From: DASQHM01 sp035632095
Lineage (GTDB): Bacteria; Pseudomonadota; Alphaproteobacteria; Ferrovibrionales; Ferrovibrionaceae
Assembly: GCA_035632095.1 (NCBI GenBank)
Contig: DASQHM010000038.1
Span: 1-19,450 of the forward strand
Direction: 5' to 3'
DNA length: 19,450 nucleotides
Made by a program: the position numbers and the translations under genes. The notes below the pieces were generated by a model. That model ran no database searches. It had not been told where the DNA came from and was given only the letters and a program-made list of their open reading frames with translations. Of the stretch, positions 6,918-15,218 are shown piece after piece (positions within the stretch are counted from its first letter, which is position 1; the number at the start of each line of letters is the position of its first letter).

Positions 6918-8828
6918 GTGTGCGGCATCGCCGGCATAGTCGCCACCCGGCCGATCGAACGCCAGGCCGAACTGTTGCAGGGTTTCTCCCGCGCTTTGCA
7001 GCATCGCGGACCGGATGACCTGGGCTTCCTAAGCTGGCACGGCACCGGCCTCAGCCTCGGGCGCAATGCCGAAACGCTCGCGCCCGGAACTGCTGCGCTC
7101 GTGCATCGCCGCCTATCCATCGTGGACTTGAGCGAGCGCGGCTGGCAGCCGATGACGGACGAGCGGTCGCGGCACGCCATCGCACTCAATGGCGAAATCT
7201 ACAATTATCCGGAGTTGCGGGCCGAGCTCGAAGCCACGGGCGTGCAATTCCGCTCGCAGACCGATACGGAGGTGCTGCTGCGCTTGTTGGCGCGCTCCGG
7301 CATTGCCGCGTTGACGCGCGCCGTCGGCATGTTCGCGTTCGCGTTCCTCGATAGCGAGCGGCGCAAGCTCGTGCTGGCGCGCGATCCGTTCGGAATCAAG
7401 CCGCTGTTCTTCGCGTCGCACGGCGGCACGTTCGCTTTCGCTTCCGAGATGCGCCCTTTGATCGACCTCGGGTTCGCGCCGCGTGTGGTCGAGGCGGCGG
7501 CGCTGTTCGGATATCTGCGTCACGCCATCACGGACTACGGCGAAGCGACACCGGTCGTCGGCGTGCGTCAGCTTCCCTCGGCGCATTACATGGAAGTCGA
7601 CCTCGACACCGGCCACGTCGGAGCGCCGACGCGATACTGGTCTCCGTCGAACCGTAACGGCGGACCCAGGCGATTCGACGATGCGGTGGCGGAATTGCGC
7701 GGACTTTTCCGCGACAGCGTTCGGCTGCACCTGCGCGCGGATGTTCCGGTCGCGGCGACCCTTTCGGGCGGCATCGATTCCAGCGCCATCGTGCGCACGA
7801 TCGAAGAATTGCAGGGCGCGAGCGCCGTGTTCAGCTACGTTGAGGACGACCCCACGGTAGGCGAAGAGCGGTTCGTCGACGCGGTCGCCGCCGCCGGCGG
7901 CACGCGGCCGCACAAGATCATGCTGAAGCCGGACGATCTTGCCGACGAGCTCGATCGTCTGGTCCTGACGCTGGAGCAGCCGTTCGGCACCAGCAGCATG
8001 TGGGCGCAGAGCCGGGTGTTTCGCTCGGTCCATGAGCAGGGATTCAAGGTGGTCCTCGACGGTCAGGGCGCCGACGAATTGTTCGCCGGCTATCCGGCTT
8101 TTCGCGCCGCGCGGCTCGGCACGCTGTTGCGCCGCGGCCGCCTCGGCGACGTGGCGCGTTTTCTGGCGGGAATGGGGCAGGGGCGGCTGCCGATCGTATT
8201 GCAGGCGGTGGGCGGTTTTCTGCCGGCGGACTTGCAGCGCCTGGCGCGCTCGCTTGTCGGACGACCCAGCATCCCTCGCTGGCTCAACGCGTCGTGGTTT
8301 CGCCGCCAGCATGTCGATTGGGCCCGGCCGGTCGCAACGTCAAATGGCGCGAGCGATCTCCAGGCCAGCTTGTACGACGCGACAGTCGCATCGAGCCTGC
8401 CCATGCTGTTGCGGTATGCCGACCGCAACGCCATGGCGGTGTCGCTGGAGAATCGGGTGCCATTCCTGACGACGGCACTGGCCGACTTCGCCCTGTCGCT
8501 TCCCGACGAGTTCCTGATCGGGCCCGACGGCACCACCAAGCGCATTTTGCGCACCGCCATGCGCGGCATCGTCCCCGACGTGGTGCTCGCTCGCCGCGAC
8601 AAGATAGGCTTCGCCACGCCGGAAGTGCGGTGGTTTGCCGAAAGTCCGGCGCTCCGTGCCCGCCTCGCGGCGGCGGCGGCCGGTCCCATGCCGGAGTGTT
8701 TCGGGCCCGAGACAGGCGCATGGCTTCGCGCCGTGGCGGAGCAGCGCGCTCCCTACGGACCCGCGGTTTGGCGTTGCTGGAACGTGTTGCGTTGGGCGAG
8801 CCTGCTCAAGCTGGAGTTTCCGGCATGA
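6918..8828 (+). CDS. asnB: AsnB-type glutamine-dependent amidotransferase, paralog 2
   Basis: This 636-residue protein starts at a GTG so that the glutaminase nucleophile Cys is residue 2 (MCGIAG). Other glutaminase motifs are RGPDD (30-34), NGEIYN (91-96) and TDTEV (115-119). The synthetase domain carries SGGIDSS (283-289) for ATP and DGQGADE (381-387), where most relatives read SGxGxDE. Near the C-terminus ADRNAM (501-506) keeps the Asp-Arg pair, but the following RVPFLT ends in Thr518 where the family usually has Asp (PFLD). It should transfer glutamine-derived ammonia to an activated carboxylate, probably on a sugar. It differs clearly from the first and third paralogs in insertions and motifs, so the three are not recent duplicates. 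It begins four bases after the methyltransferase stop, and its own stop overlaps the next start (ATGA). Confidence 0.9.
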   Translation: MCGIAGIVATRPIERQAELLQGFSRALQHRGPDDLGFLSWHGTGLSLGRNAETLAPGTAALVHRRLSIVDLSERGWQPMTDERSRHAIALNGEIYNYPELRAELEATGVQFRSQTDTEVLLRLLARSGIAALTRAVGMFAFAFLDSERRKLVLARDPFGIKPLFFASHGGTFAFASEMRPLIDLGFAPRVVEAAALFGYLRHAITDYGEATPVVGVRQLPSAHYMEVDLDTGHVGAPTRYWSPSNRNGGPRRFDDAVAELRGLFRDSVRLHLRADVPVAATLSGGIDSSAIVRTIEELQGASAVFSYVEDDPTVGEERFVDAVAAAGGTRPHKIMLKPDDLADELDRLVLTLEQPFGTSSMWAQSRVFRSVHEQGFKVVLDGQGADELFAGYPAFRAARLGTLLRRGRLGDVARFLAGMGQGRLPIVLQAVGGFLPADLQRLARSLVGRPSIPRWLNASWFRRQHVDWARPVATSNGASDLQASLYDATVASSLPMLLRYADRNAMAVSLENRVPFLTTALADFALSLPDEFLIGPDGTTKRILRTAMRGIVPDVVLARRDKIGFATPEVRWFAESPALRARLAAAAAGPMPECFGPETGAWLRAVAEQRAPYGPAVWRCWNVLRWASLLKLEFPA

Positions 8829-10141
8829 AGATCCTGATCGTGGCCCATGCCTTTCCGCCTCACAACGCCAGCGGTTCGGTCCGCGTGGGCAAGCTCGCCG
8901 AGTATTTGTGCGAGCAGGGCCACGACGTGCGGGTCATCACGGCCGAACCACTGCCCTATCCGCGCACGTTGACGACGACCGTCGCGCCGGAGCGCGTCAT
9001 AGCGACGCCCTGGTTCGACCCTGTTGCCATACTGAAGAAGCTGCGGCGGCCCGATGCCGCGGCGGATACGGCCAAAGCGGACGGCGACAGCGGCGGAGCA
9101 TACCGCCGTTGGCTGGCCGCGGCGCTCGGCATTCCCGACCTGCAGATCGGCTGGTACCTCTACGCAATCCGCGCGGGGCGGAGCCTGTTTCGCCACTGGC
9201 AGCCCGATATCATCTACGCGAGCGCCCTGCCGTTCACCGGCCATATGGTTGCCCGGCGATTGAGCCGTTTGGCGGGCGTGCCCTGGGTCGCGGAGTTCCG
9301 GGATCAGTTTGCCGACAATCCTTATTCCAATCTGCCGGCGTGGCGCGCGCCGCTCGACCGTTGGATCGAACGCCGCGTGCTCGCGACGGCGGCTGCCTGC
9401 GTCACCGTGTCCGATCCGATTGCCGAGTATCTTTCGCGGCAGCATGGCAAACGCACGCTGGTTGCGCTGAACGGCTACGACGAACGGGACTATCCGGCGG
9501 ATGCACCGCGCACGCCCGATCGCCACGCGCCGGTGACCATTCTCTATACCGGGAACATCTACCCGGGCCGGCGCGATCCATCGGCGCTCTTCGCGGCCAT
9601 AGCGGGTCTCGGCGCGGAGGCAAATTCGGTGCAGGTCATCTTTCACGGCGACGACCTGCGGGGCGTTGCGGCGCTGGCCGAACGCCATGGCGTTTCAAAG
9701 AACGTGACCGTGCTTCCTTCAATTCCCTATCGCCGGTCGCTGGCCGAGCAGCGCGCCGCCGACGTACTGCTGCTGTTGCTGTGGAACGATCCGCGCGAAG
9801 CCGGCGTCTATACCGGCAAGCTGTTCGAATACATCGGCGCGGGCCGGCCGATCCTTTCGGTCGGCGCGGAGCGCGGAAAAGCGGCGGAGCTTCTGCAATC
9901 CCGCTCGCTTGGCCTTGCCTCCGCCTCGCCGGAGCGCATCGGCGCCGCTTTGCGCGCGTGGATTGCCGAAAAGCGGGCGAACGGCGCTATAGCTGGGCCT
10001 CCGGGGGAATCGCGCCGTGGATTGTCGCGACAAGATCAGTTCGCGGCGGTGGGCAGCCTATTGCACGATCTGGTTCGCGCCCGGATACCTGCCGGGGCGC
10101 CGCATGAGGCACCCTCCGCAACGCTGCCGGGCCACTCATGA
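8825..10141 (+). CDS. Glycosyltransferase family 4-like protein
   Basis: This 438-residue protein begins with ILIVAHAFPPHNASGSVRVGKLAEYL, the start typical of WbuB-like GT4 enzymes, where FPP and GSxR sit in the first loop of the acceptor domain. Further matches are WVAEFRDQFADNP, VTVSDPIAEYL, NGYDERDY, the donor-domain strand ILYTGNIYPGRRDP, and a C-terminal VYTGKLFEYIGAGRPIL segment, the nucleotide-sugar binding helix of this subgroup, which has GKLFEYxGxGRP rather than a full EX7E. It would act at the cytoplasmic membrane face. It lacks an obvious signal peptide. An ATGA overlap with the upstream amidotransferase, GGAG about nine bases ahead, and an ATGA overlap with the epimerase downstream show that it is part of one operon. 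Confidence 0.85.
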   Translation: MKILIVAHAFPPHNASGSVRVGKLAEYLCEQGHDVRVITAEPLPYPRTLTTTVAPERVIATPWFDPVAILKKLRRPDAAADTAKADGDSGGAYRRWLAAALGIPDLQIGWYLYAIRAGRSLFRHWQPDIIYASALPFTGHMVARRLSRLAGVPWVAEFRDQFADNPYSNLPAWRAPLDRWIERRVLATAAACVTVSDPIAEYLSRQHGKRTLVALNGYDERDYPADAPRTPDRHAPVTILYTGNIYPGRRDPSALFAAIAGLGAEANSVQVIFHGDDLRGVAALAERHGVSKNVTVLPSIPYRRSLAEQRAADVLLLLLWNDPREAGVYTGKLFEYIGAGRPILSVGAERGKAAELLQSRSLGLASASPERIGAALRAWIAEKRANGAIAGPPGESRRGLSRQDQFAAVGSLLHDLVRARIPAGAPHEAPSATLPGHS

Positions 10142-11217
10142 CGAAGCCGGCGAAAATCCTGACCGTGGTGGGCGCGCGGCCGCAGTTCGTCAAGGCCGCC
10201 GTGGTCTCCGCCGCGATCGCCGCAACGGAAGGACTGTCCGAAGTCCTGGTCCACACCGGCCAGCATTTCGATGCGGATATGTCCGATGTCTTCTTCGCCG
10301 AACTCGGCATTCCGACACCTGCCTATAATCTCGGCATTTCCGGCGGCAGCCACGGCGACATGACCGGCCGGATGCTCATGGCGCTCGAGGCGACGCTATT
10401 GCGCGAGTCACCCGATTGCGTGCTGGTCTACGGCGATACCAATTCCACATTGGCCGGCGCGCTTGCGGCCGCCAAACTTCAAATCCCCATTGCGCATGTT
10501 GAGGCCGGTCTTCGCTCGTACAACCGGGCCATGCCCGAGGAGATCAACCGCATCGTGGTCGATCATCTTAGCCGGTATCTGTTCTGCCCGACGGCACAGT
10601 CGGTGGCGAATTTGACGAAAGAAGGCGTGACCTCGGGCGTTCATGTTGTCGGCGACGTCATGTATGACGCGACTTTGGCGGCAAAGCGCATTGCGGCCCA
10701 GCGGTCCGATATCGTTCGCCGGCTGGGTCTTGCGCGCGACGGATTTCAGCTTGCGACCGTCCATCGCGCCGAGAACGTGGACGACCGGCATAAATTGGCG
10801 CAGGTGCTGTCATACTTGGATGCCGAGGCCACGCGTCTGCCCGTGATCATGCCGGTGCATCCGCGCACGCGCGATGCCGTTGCCGCGCTTGGCCTCGACT
10901 TCGGGCGCGTCAAGACCATCCCGCCGGTCGGATATCTCGACATGGCGCAGTTGCTCGAAGCTTGCGCGGGCGTGCTGACCGATTCGGGCGGTTTGCAGAA
11001 GGAAGCGTACTTCCACCGCAAACCCTGCGTGACATTGCGCGACGAAACCGAATGGGTCGAGACGGTGGAATGCGGCTGGAACCGGCTCTGGCAGGGTCCG
11101 GATTACCGGCCGCGCCGCGAGATCGCGGACTACGGCAAAGGCGACGCGGCGTCGCGCATTGCCGCTGTGCTGAAGCAGGCCGCTTCGCCGGCGATCGGGA
11201 CACGGGGGCCGGCATGA
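10138..11217 (+). CDS. wecB: Non-hydrolysing UDP-N-acetylglucosamine 2-epimerase, WecB/WbpI type
   Basis: The 359-residue length fits the family. Motifs are VVGARPQFVKA (10-20), HTGQHFDADM (39-48), GDTNS (99-103), HVEAGLRS (120-127), MPEEINR (132-138), HRAEN (208-212) and TDSGGLQKEA (280-289). The enzyme inverts C2 of a UDP-GlcNAc-type sugar by an elimination/addition route to give a UDP-ManNAc-type sugar. Two details, PEEINRI and DETEWVE (301-307), look more like WbpI/WlbD, which act on UDP-diacetylaminoglucuronate, than like E. coli WecB. That and the WbpB-like gene downstream make a uronate substrate plausible. This is inference; the sequence alone cannot separate the two. It is cytoplasmic, with ATGA overlaps at both ends. 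Confidence 0.92.
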   Translation: MTKPAKILTVVGARPQFVKAAVVSAAIAATEGLSEVLVHTGQHFDADMSDVFFAELGIPTPAYNLGISGGSHGDMTGRMLMALEATLLRESPDCVLVYGDTNSTLAGALAAAKLQIPIAHVEAGLRSYNRAMPEEINRIVVDHLSRYLFCPTAQSVANLTKEGVTSGVHVVGDVMYDATLAAKRIAAQRSDIVRRLGLARDGFQLATVHRAENVDDRHKLAQVLSYLDAEATRLPVIMPVHPRTRDAVAALGLDFGRVKTIPPVGYLDMAQLLEACAGVLTDSGGLQKEAYFHRKPCVTLRDETEWVETVECGWNRLWQGPDYRPRREIADYGKGDAASRIAAVLKQAASPAIGTRGPA

Positions 11218-12020
11218 GCGCGGCGGCCGCCGCCGAGCGTCGTTTCGCCTTCGGCGCCAACTGGCTCCGCTTCCTGACGCAGCTCGACGAGCGGCGCATC
11301 ACTTCCGCCGAGGACTCGCTTCGGATCATGCTCGGCGTGCAGGACTTGAAAGGTAGGACCTTCCTCGACATCGGCTGCGGCAGCGGATTGTTTTCGCTCG
11401 CGGCGGTGCGCCTCGGCGCGTCGGTCACATCGTTCGACTACGACCCGCAATCGGTCGCATGCGCCCGCGCCGTCGAGGCCCGCTACGGCGCACGCGGCGC
11501 CGACTGGAGAATCGAGCAGGGCTCCGTCCTCGATGCCGCCTATATGGCGCGGTTCTCCGGCTTTGACGTGGTCTATTCCTGGGGCGTCCTGCATCACACA
11601 GGCGATATGTGGCGCGCGCTCGAAAGCGCGGCCCGCCCGGCGGCGGCAGGTGGTCTGCTGTTCATCGCGCTCTACAACGACCAAGGCTGGATCAGCCGCT
11701 ACTGGCTCATCGTCAAGCGCATCTATGGCACGGGCGCAGCGGGCCGCGCGGCAATGATCGCGTTGCATGCGCCTTATCTGCTCGTTCTTCGCGCATTGGT
11801 GCGTTTGATCGCCGGCCGCGGACAACTGCCGCGCGGCATGGCGCTTTGGTATGACATGCTCGATTGGCTCGGCGGTTTGCCGTTCGAGGTCGCAAGCGTC
11901 GATACCGTCGTGGCGTTCCTGGATGCGCAGGGTTTCGAGCCGCTTCGGGTCGTCGGCTGCGGGTCGCGCCACGGCTGCAACGAATTCGTGTTTCGCCGCC
12001 GCGAGCCGAGAACGCCGTGA
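11214..12020 (+). CDS. Class I SAM-dependent methyltransferase, UbiG-like
   Basis: This 268-residue protein has the SAM-binding LDIGCGSG (51-58), acidic SFDYDPQSV (73-81), and YSWGVLHHTG (121-130). The second half has a hydrophobic helical stretch (about 160-200) followed by WYDMLDWLGGLPFEVAS (212-228), a signature often seen in methyltransferases of polysaccharide loci that pipelines label UbiG-like. GVLHH is shared with the Trm112-containing methyltransferase in the same operon, hinting at related substrates. It most likely methylates a sugar or a lipid-linked intermediate; ubiquinone synthesis is unlikely given the context. Start ATG 11214 overlaps the epimerase stop (ATGA), with a G-rich stretch just ahead. 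The hydrophobic segment may dock the protein to membrane, which is speculative. Confidence 0.85.
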   Translation: MSAAAAAERRFAFGANWLRFLTQLDERRITSAEDSLRIMLGVQDLKGRTFLDIGCGSGLFSLAAVRLGASVTSFDYDPQSVACARAVEARYGARGADWRIEQGSVLDAAYMARFSGFDVVYSWGVLHHTGDMWRALESAARPAAAGGLLFIALYNDQGWISRYWLIVKRIYGTGAAGRAAMIALHAPYLLVLRALVRLIAGRGQLPRGMALWYDMLDWLGGLPFEVASVDTVVAFLDAQGFEPLRVVGCGSRHGCNEFVFRRREPRTP

Positions 12021-13153
12021 CGGCAATGCGGCTCATGATCGTGGTGACCGGCCTCGACGTCGGCGGCACCGAGCGGCATTTGGCGGCCGTACTGCCTGTC
12101 TTGGCCGCACGCGGCTATCGCTGCACGGTGTTTTCGCTGCGCGGCCGGGGCGCCCTCGCAAAGCCGCTCGAGGCCGCAGGAATCAAGGTGATCGCCCCGC
12201 CCCTGGGTTATGCGCTCGCCGCGCCCTGGCTCTGGTTCGCGCTTTGGCGGCGTGCGCCGCAGGTGGTCCACTTCTTCCTGCCTGCCGCCTATCTCATAGG
12301 CGGTTTGACGAGCCTGCTAAGTCCGGTGCCGCAGCGCGTCATGAGCCGTCGCAGCCTCAATCTCTATCAGCGCCGCCGCCCGGTGTTGGCCCGCCTGGAA
12401 CGCTGGCTGCATGGGCGCATGGCGGCGCTGGTCGGCAATTCCGAAGCCGTGGTGGCGGATCTGCGCGCGGAAGGCGCTCCGCCCGAGCGCATCAAGCTCA
12501 TCCGCAATGGCGTCGCGGTCGAACCTCTGGCCGATCGCGCGAGGCGCGAAGAGGTGCGACGCGCGCTAGGCATCGATGCCGCCGCTTTCGTCATGGCGAT
12601 CGTCGCCAATCTCATCCCCTATAAAGGTCACGGCGACCTGCTGGGGGCGCTCGGCCGCATTGCCGATGCGCTGCCGGCGAATTGGCGGCTTCTCTGCGCC
12701 GGACGCGACGAGGGCATCGGCGCGTCGCTCAGGCACCAGGCGCAACATTTGGGCCTGGCCGCGAATATCGTTTGGCTTGGCCAGCGAAACGATGTACCCG
12801 CTCTTTTTGCGGCGTCCGACCTGGCGCTCTTGTGCTCCCACGAAGAGGGCTCGCCCAATGCGGTTCTCGAGGCGATGGCTGCGGGCCTGCCGGTGATCGC
12901 GACCACCGCGGGCGGCAGCGCGGAAGTGGTGGTGGATGGATCGACCGGGATTCTGGTGCCGCCGCAAGCGGCCGATGCGCTGGCCGGCGCCATTCTGCAA
13001 TTGGCGCGCGATGCGCCACGCCGGAGCGCCATGGGCGCCGCTGGGCGCCGCCGGGTCGAAGAGGTGTTTTCTCTGCGGCGCTGTGTCGACGACTACGATT
13101 CGATGTATACCGCCTTGGGACAATCGTTGGCCGCCGCCGCGAGGCCGGCGTAA
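12017..13153 (+). CDS. Glycosyltransferase family 4
   Basis: This 378-residue GT-B enzyme is the most canonical GT4 here. It has the glycine-rich acceptor-domain start VTGLDVGGTERHL, then NSEAVVADLR, the linker KLIRNGV (160-166), NLIPYKGH in the donor domain, and a full EX7E motif from Glu277 to Glu285 (EGSPNAVLE) followed by GLPVIATTAGGSAEVV and TGILVPP. These residues bind the nucleotide sugar. The best-supported start is GTG 12017: it overlaps the previous stop as GTGA, like other junctions in this operon, and has GAG six bases ahead. ATG 12026 is an alternative that shortens the protein by three residues. The gene ends the tightly overlapped run; the next start lies 44 bases on. Confidence 0.88.
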   Translation: MTAMRLMIVVTGLDVGGTERHLAAVLPVLAARGYRCTVFSLRGRGALAKPLEAAGIKVIAPPLGYALAAPWLWFALWRRAPQVVHFFLPAAYLIGGLTSLLSPVPQRVMSRRSLNLYQRRRPVLARLERWLHGRMAALVGNSEAVVADLRAEGAPPERIKLIRNGVAVEPLADRARREEVRRALGIDAAAFVMAIVANLIPYKGHGDLLGALGRIADALPANWRLLCAGRDEGIGASLRHQAQHLGLAANIVWLGQRNDVPALFAASDLALLCSHEEGSPNAVLEAMAAGLPVIATTAGGSAEVVVDGSTGILVPPQAADALAGAILQLARDAPRRSAMGAAGRRRVEEVFSLRRCVDDYDSMYTALGQSLAAAARPA

Positions 13154-13172
13154 CAAGCGCTTGCCGCAAGCG
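13154..13172 (+). repeat. Overlapping small inverted repeats between genes
   Basis: Just after the GT4 stop lies the perfect 10-base palindrome CAAGCGCTTG (13154-13163). It overlaps a hairpin with stem CGCTTG (13158-13163), loop CCG and stem CAAGCG (13167-13172). Only one of the two can form at a time. There is no T-run, so this is not a classical terminator. It might be an RNA processing or pausing site, or chance in GC-rich sequence. Confidence 0.35.
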
Positions 13173-13182
13173 GCGCGGGATG

Positions 13183-13188
13183 AGGAGG
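13183..13188 (+). promoter_or_regulatory. Strong Shine-Dalgarno AGGAGG before the Gfo/Idh/MocA gene
   Basis: A perfect AGGAGG lies nine bases before ATG 13198. It decides between that start and an in-frame ATG at 13180, which this sequence lies behind. It is the only consensus ribosome-binding site among the polysaccharide genes, most of which rely on overlap with the previous stop, so this gene may be translated independently and strongly. Confidence 0.75.
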
Positions 13189-13197
13189 CTTTCTGAG

Positions 13198-14280
13198 ATG
13201 GCGAAGTCGAATAACCTGGGATTTGCGTTGGTCGGGTGCGGCCGCATAGCCCAAAAGCACGTGCAAATCCTGGGCGACAATCAGGTGTCCGGCGGCCGGC
13301 TGGTTGGCGTCTGCGACCAGAGGATCGAGCGCGCCAACGACGTGGCGAAGAAATACGGCGTGCCGGCCTTTGCCGACATGCACGAGATGATGCGCAAGCT
13401 CGGCGACAAGGTCGACGTGGTGAACATCCTCACCGAAAGCGGCAACCACGCCCGCGATTGCATCGCCCTGGCGCCCTATCGCAAGCACATCGTCGTGGAA
13501 AAGCCCATGGCGCTCACGCTCGACGACGCCGACGAAATGATCGAGGCATGCGACGCCCAGGGCATCAAGCTCTTCGTGGTCAAGCAGAACCGTTGGAATA
13601 CGCCGGTCCGGAAGCTGCGCGAGGCGCTGGAGGCGGGCCGCTTCGGCAAACTGGTCATGGGCACGGTGCGCGTGCGCTGGTGCCGGCCGCAAGCCTATTA
13701 CGACCAGGACTCCTGGCGCGGCACCTGGGCCTACGACGGCGGTGTCTTTGCCAATCAAGCGAGCCACCATATCGATCTGCTGGCGTGGATGCTGGGCGAG
13801 CCCGAATCCGTCTTCGCCAAGTCGCGGACCGCCTTGGTGGACATCGAGGCCGAGGATACCGGCGTCGCCATCATCACGTTCCGCAACGGCGCGATCGGCG
13901 TGATCGAAGCGACCACGGCGACGCGTCCGAAGGATCTGGAAGGCTCGTTGTCCATTCTGGGCGAAGGCGGGACGGCCGAAATCGGCGGTTTCGCCGTCAA
14001 CCAGATGAAGACCTGGAATTTCGGCAAGGCGGAACCGGGCGACGAAACGGTGCTCGCGGATTTCCGGGAGAATCCCCCGAGCGTCTACGGCTTCGGCCAC
14101 CACGCCTATCTCAATCATGTGGTCAGTTCGATCCGCAATGACACGCCATCGCTGGTGGACGGGCTCGAAGGGCGCAAGTCGCTGGCGTTGATCTCCGCCA
14201 TCTACGAATCGATCGAGACGGGCCGTGAAATTCAGCTCCGCTTCCGCCCCAACAAGTGCCGCCTCGGAATCCGGGACTAG
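13198..14280 (+). CDS. Gfo/Idh/MocA-family oxidoreductase, WbpB/WlbA-like
   Basis: This 360-residue NAD(P)-dependent dehydrogenase has the dinucleotide-binding GCGRIA (13-18), a second-strand Asp40 (VGVCD), and the family motif EKPMAL (101-106) carrying the catalytic lysine. KQNRWNTPV (129-137), RGTWAYDGGVFANQASHHIDLL (174-195) and the C-terminal alpha/beta domain resemble WbpB/WlbA, which oxidise C3 of UDP-N-acetylglucosaminuronate before a PLP-dependent transaminase adds an amino group. His190 and Asp193 sit where family members have their active-site His and Asp. The likely role is making a 3-keto or diamino uronate precursor; the partner transaminase is not in the window. Other Gfo/Idh/MocA substrates remain possible. 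It follows a strong AGGAGG, and codon choice looks like its neighbours. Confidence 0.87.
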   Translation: MAKSNNLGFALVGCGRIAQKHVQILGDNQVSGGRLVGVCDQRIERANDVAKKYGVPAFADMHEMMRKLGDKVDVVNILTESGNHARDCIALAPYRKHIVVEKPMALTLDDADEMIEACDAQGIKLFVVKQNRWNTPVRKLREALEAGRFGKLVMGTVRVRWCRPQAYYDQDSWRGTWAYDGGVFANQASHHIDLLAWMLGEPESVFAKSRTALVDIEAEDTGVAIITFRNGAIGVIEATTATRPKDLEGSLSILGEGGTAEIGGFAVNQMKTWNFGKAEPGDETVLADFRENPPSVYGFGHHAYLNHVVSSIRNDTPSLVDGLEGRKSLALISAIYESIETGREIQLRFRPNKCRLGIRD

Positions 14281-14319
14281 CCTCGCTCGCCGCCGCGACC
14301 GCGCCGCCGCGGATCGAGC

Positions 14320-15213
14320 ATGAATGAGCGCGCCGAAACACGGGTGACGGCGGTGATCGTTGCCTACAACAGCGCCAGGGTGATCGAACGCTGCCTCGGC
14401 GCTCTGCAAGATGTCGATCGTGTCGTCCTCGTCGACAACGCCAGCCGGGACGACACGATTGCCTGCGCCCGCCGCGCCCATCCCAATGTCGACATCGCCG
14501 CAAACGACCGGAATTTGGGCTTCGGGGCCGCCGCCAACATCGGTTTCGGCATGGTACGCTCGGAATTCGCGTTTCTGCTGAACCCGGACTCCGTGCTGCG
14601 GCCCGGCGCAATTTCCGAATTGATCGCCGCGGCGGACGCGTTTCCGGAGGCCGGCGCGCTCGGGCCACGGTTGCGCAACCCTTCCGGCCGCATCGAACGC
14701 TCCCACGATGCGTGGCTGTTCGCCCGCGAAGGCATGCCGCATCGCCGCGATGCCGAGCCGGAGGTGGAAGGGCCATGCTGCGCCGGATACCTCTCGGGCG
14801 CGGCCCTGTTCCTGCGCATGCAGGCGGTGCAAGCCATCGGCGGCTTCGATCCGGCCCTGTTCCTTTACTTCGAAGATGACGATCTTTGCCGATCGCTTAA
14901 AGAGGCTGGCTTCAGCGCCATTGTCGTCCCTTCGGCGGAAGCCGATCACGTCGGAGGCGGCTCCGTCGCACCCGAACTCGGATCGGAGCGGCGAAAGTAC
15001 TTCCACATGGGATGGTCGCGTCTCTACCTCGAGGCGAAACACAGGGGCAAGGGGCGGGCCATGCGGGAAGGCTGGCGGCGCGCGGCGCGATATTCCGCCA
15101 AGGCTCTTGGCTACATGCTGATCGGACAGGCGCACAAGGCGCGGCGCGATGCGGCGCTTCTGTCGGGCACGCTTGCGTTCATGCGCGGCCGTCCCGCGTC
15201 GCCGGCGAACTGA
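14320..15213 (+). CDS. Glycosyltransferase family 2, rhamnosyltransferase-like
   Basis: This 297-residue GT-A enzyme begins with AVIVAYNSARVIERCL (11-26), followed by VVLVDNASRDDT and NLGFGAAANIGF, the classic UDP/dTDP-sugar binding strands of GT2. NPDS (88-91) replaces the more usual NxD or DxD metal-binding motif, as commonly seen in WbbL-type enzymes. GGFDPALFLYFEDDDLCRSLKEAGF (174-198) carries the ED acid pair thought to supply the catalytic base. The C-terminal 60 residues are basic and helical, perhaps for membrane contact. WbbL relatives are inverting rhamnosyltransferases, but the donor cannot be assigned here. The start ATG 14320 follows a 39-base gap with only a weak GGA/GAG ribosome site. 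It ends five bases before the last amidotransferase. Confidence 0.87.
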   Translation: MNERAETRVTAVIVAYNSARVIERCLGALQDVDRVVLVDNASRDDTIACARRAHPNVDIAANDRNLGFGAAANIGFGMVRSEFAFLLNPDSVLRPGAISELIAAADAFPEAGALGPRLRNPSGRIERSHDAWLFAREGMPHRRDAEPEVEGPCCAGYLSGAALFLRMQAVQAIGGFDPALFLYFEDDDLCRSLKEAGFSAIVVPSAEADHVGGGSVAPELGSERRKYFHMGWSRLYLEAKHRGKGRAMREGWRRAARYSAKALGYMLIGQAHKARRDAALLSGTLAFMRGRPASPAN

Positions 15214-15218
15214 CCGCC

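Noticed and set aside
11214..12020. Ubiquinone methyltransferase UbiG
   Set aside because: The fold matches broadly, but the WYDMLDWLGG region and the operon point to glycan modification.
13093..15135. A 680-codon - strand open frame opposite the dehydrogenase and GT2 genes
   Set aside because: It spans two genes with clear family motifs on the other strand; its His/Arg/Asp-rich translation has no domain. Long antisense frames are expected at this GC content.
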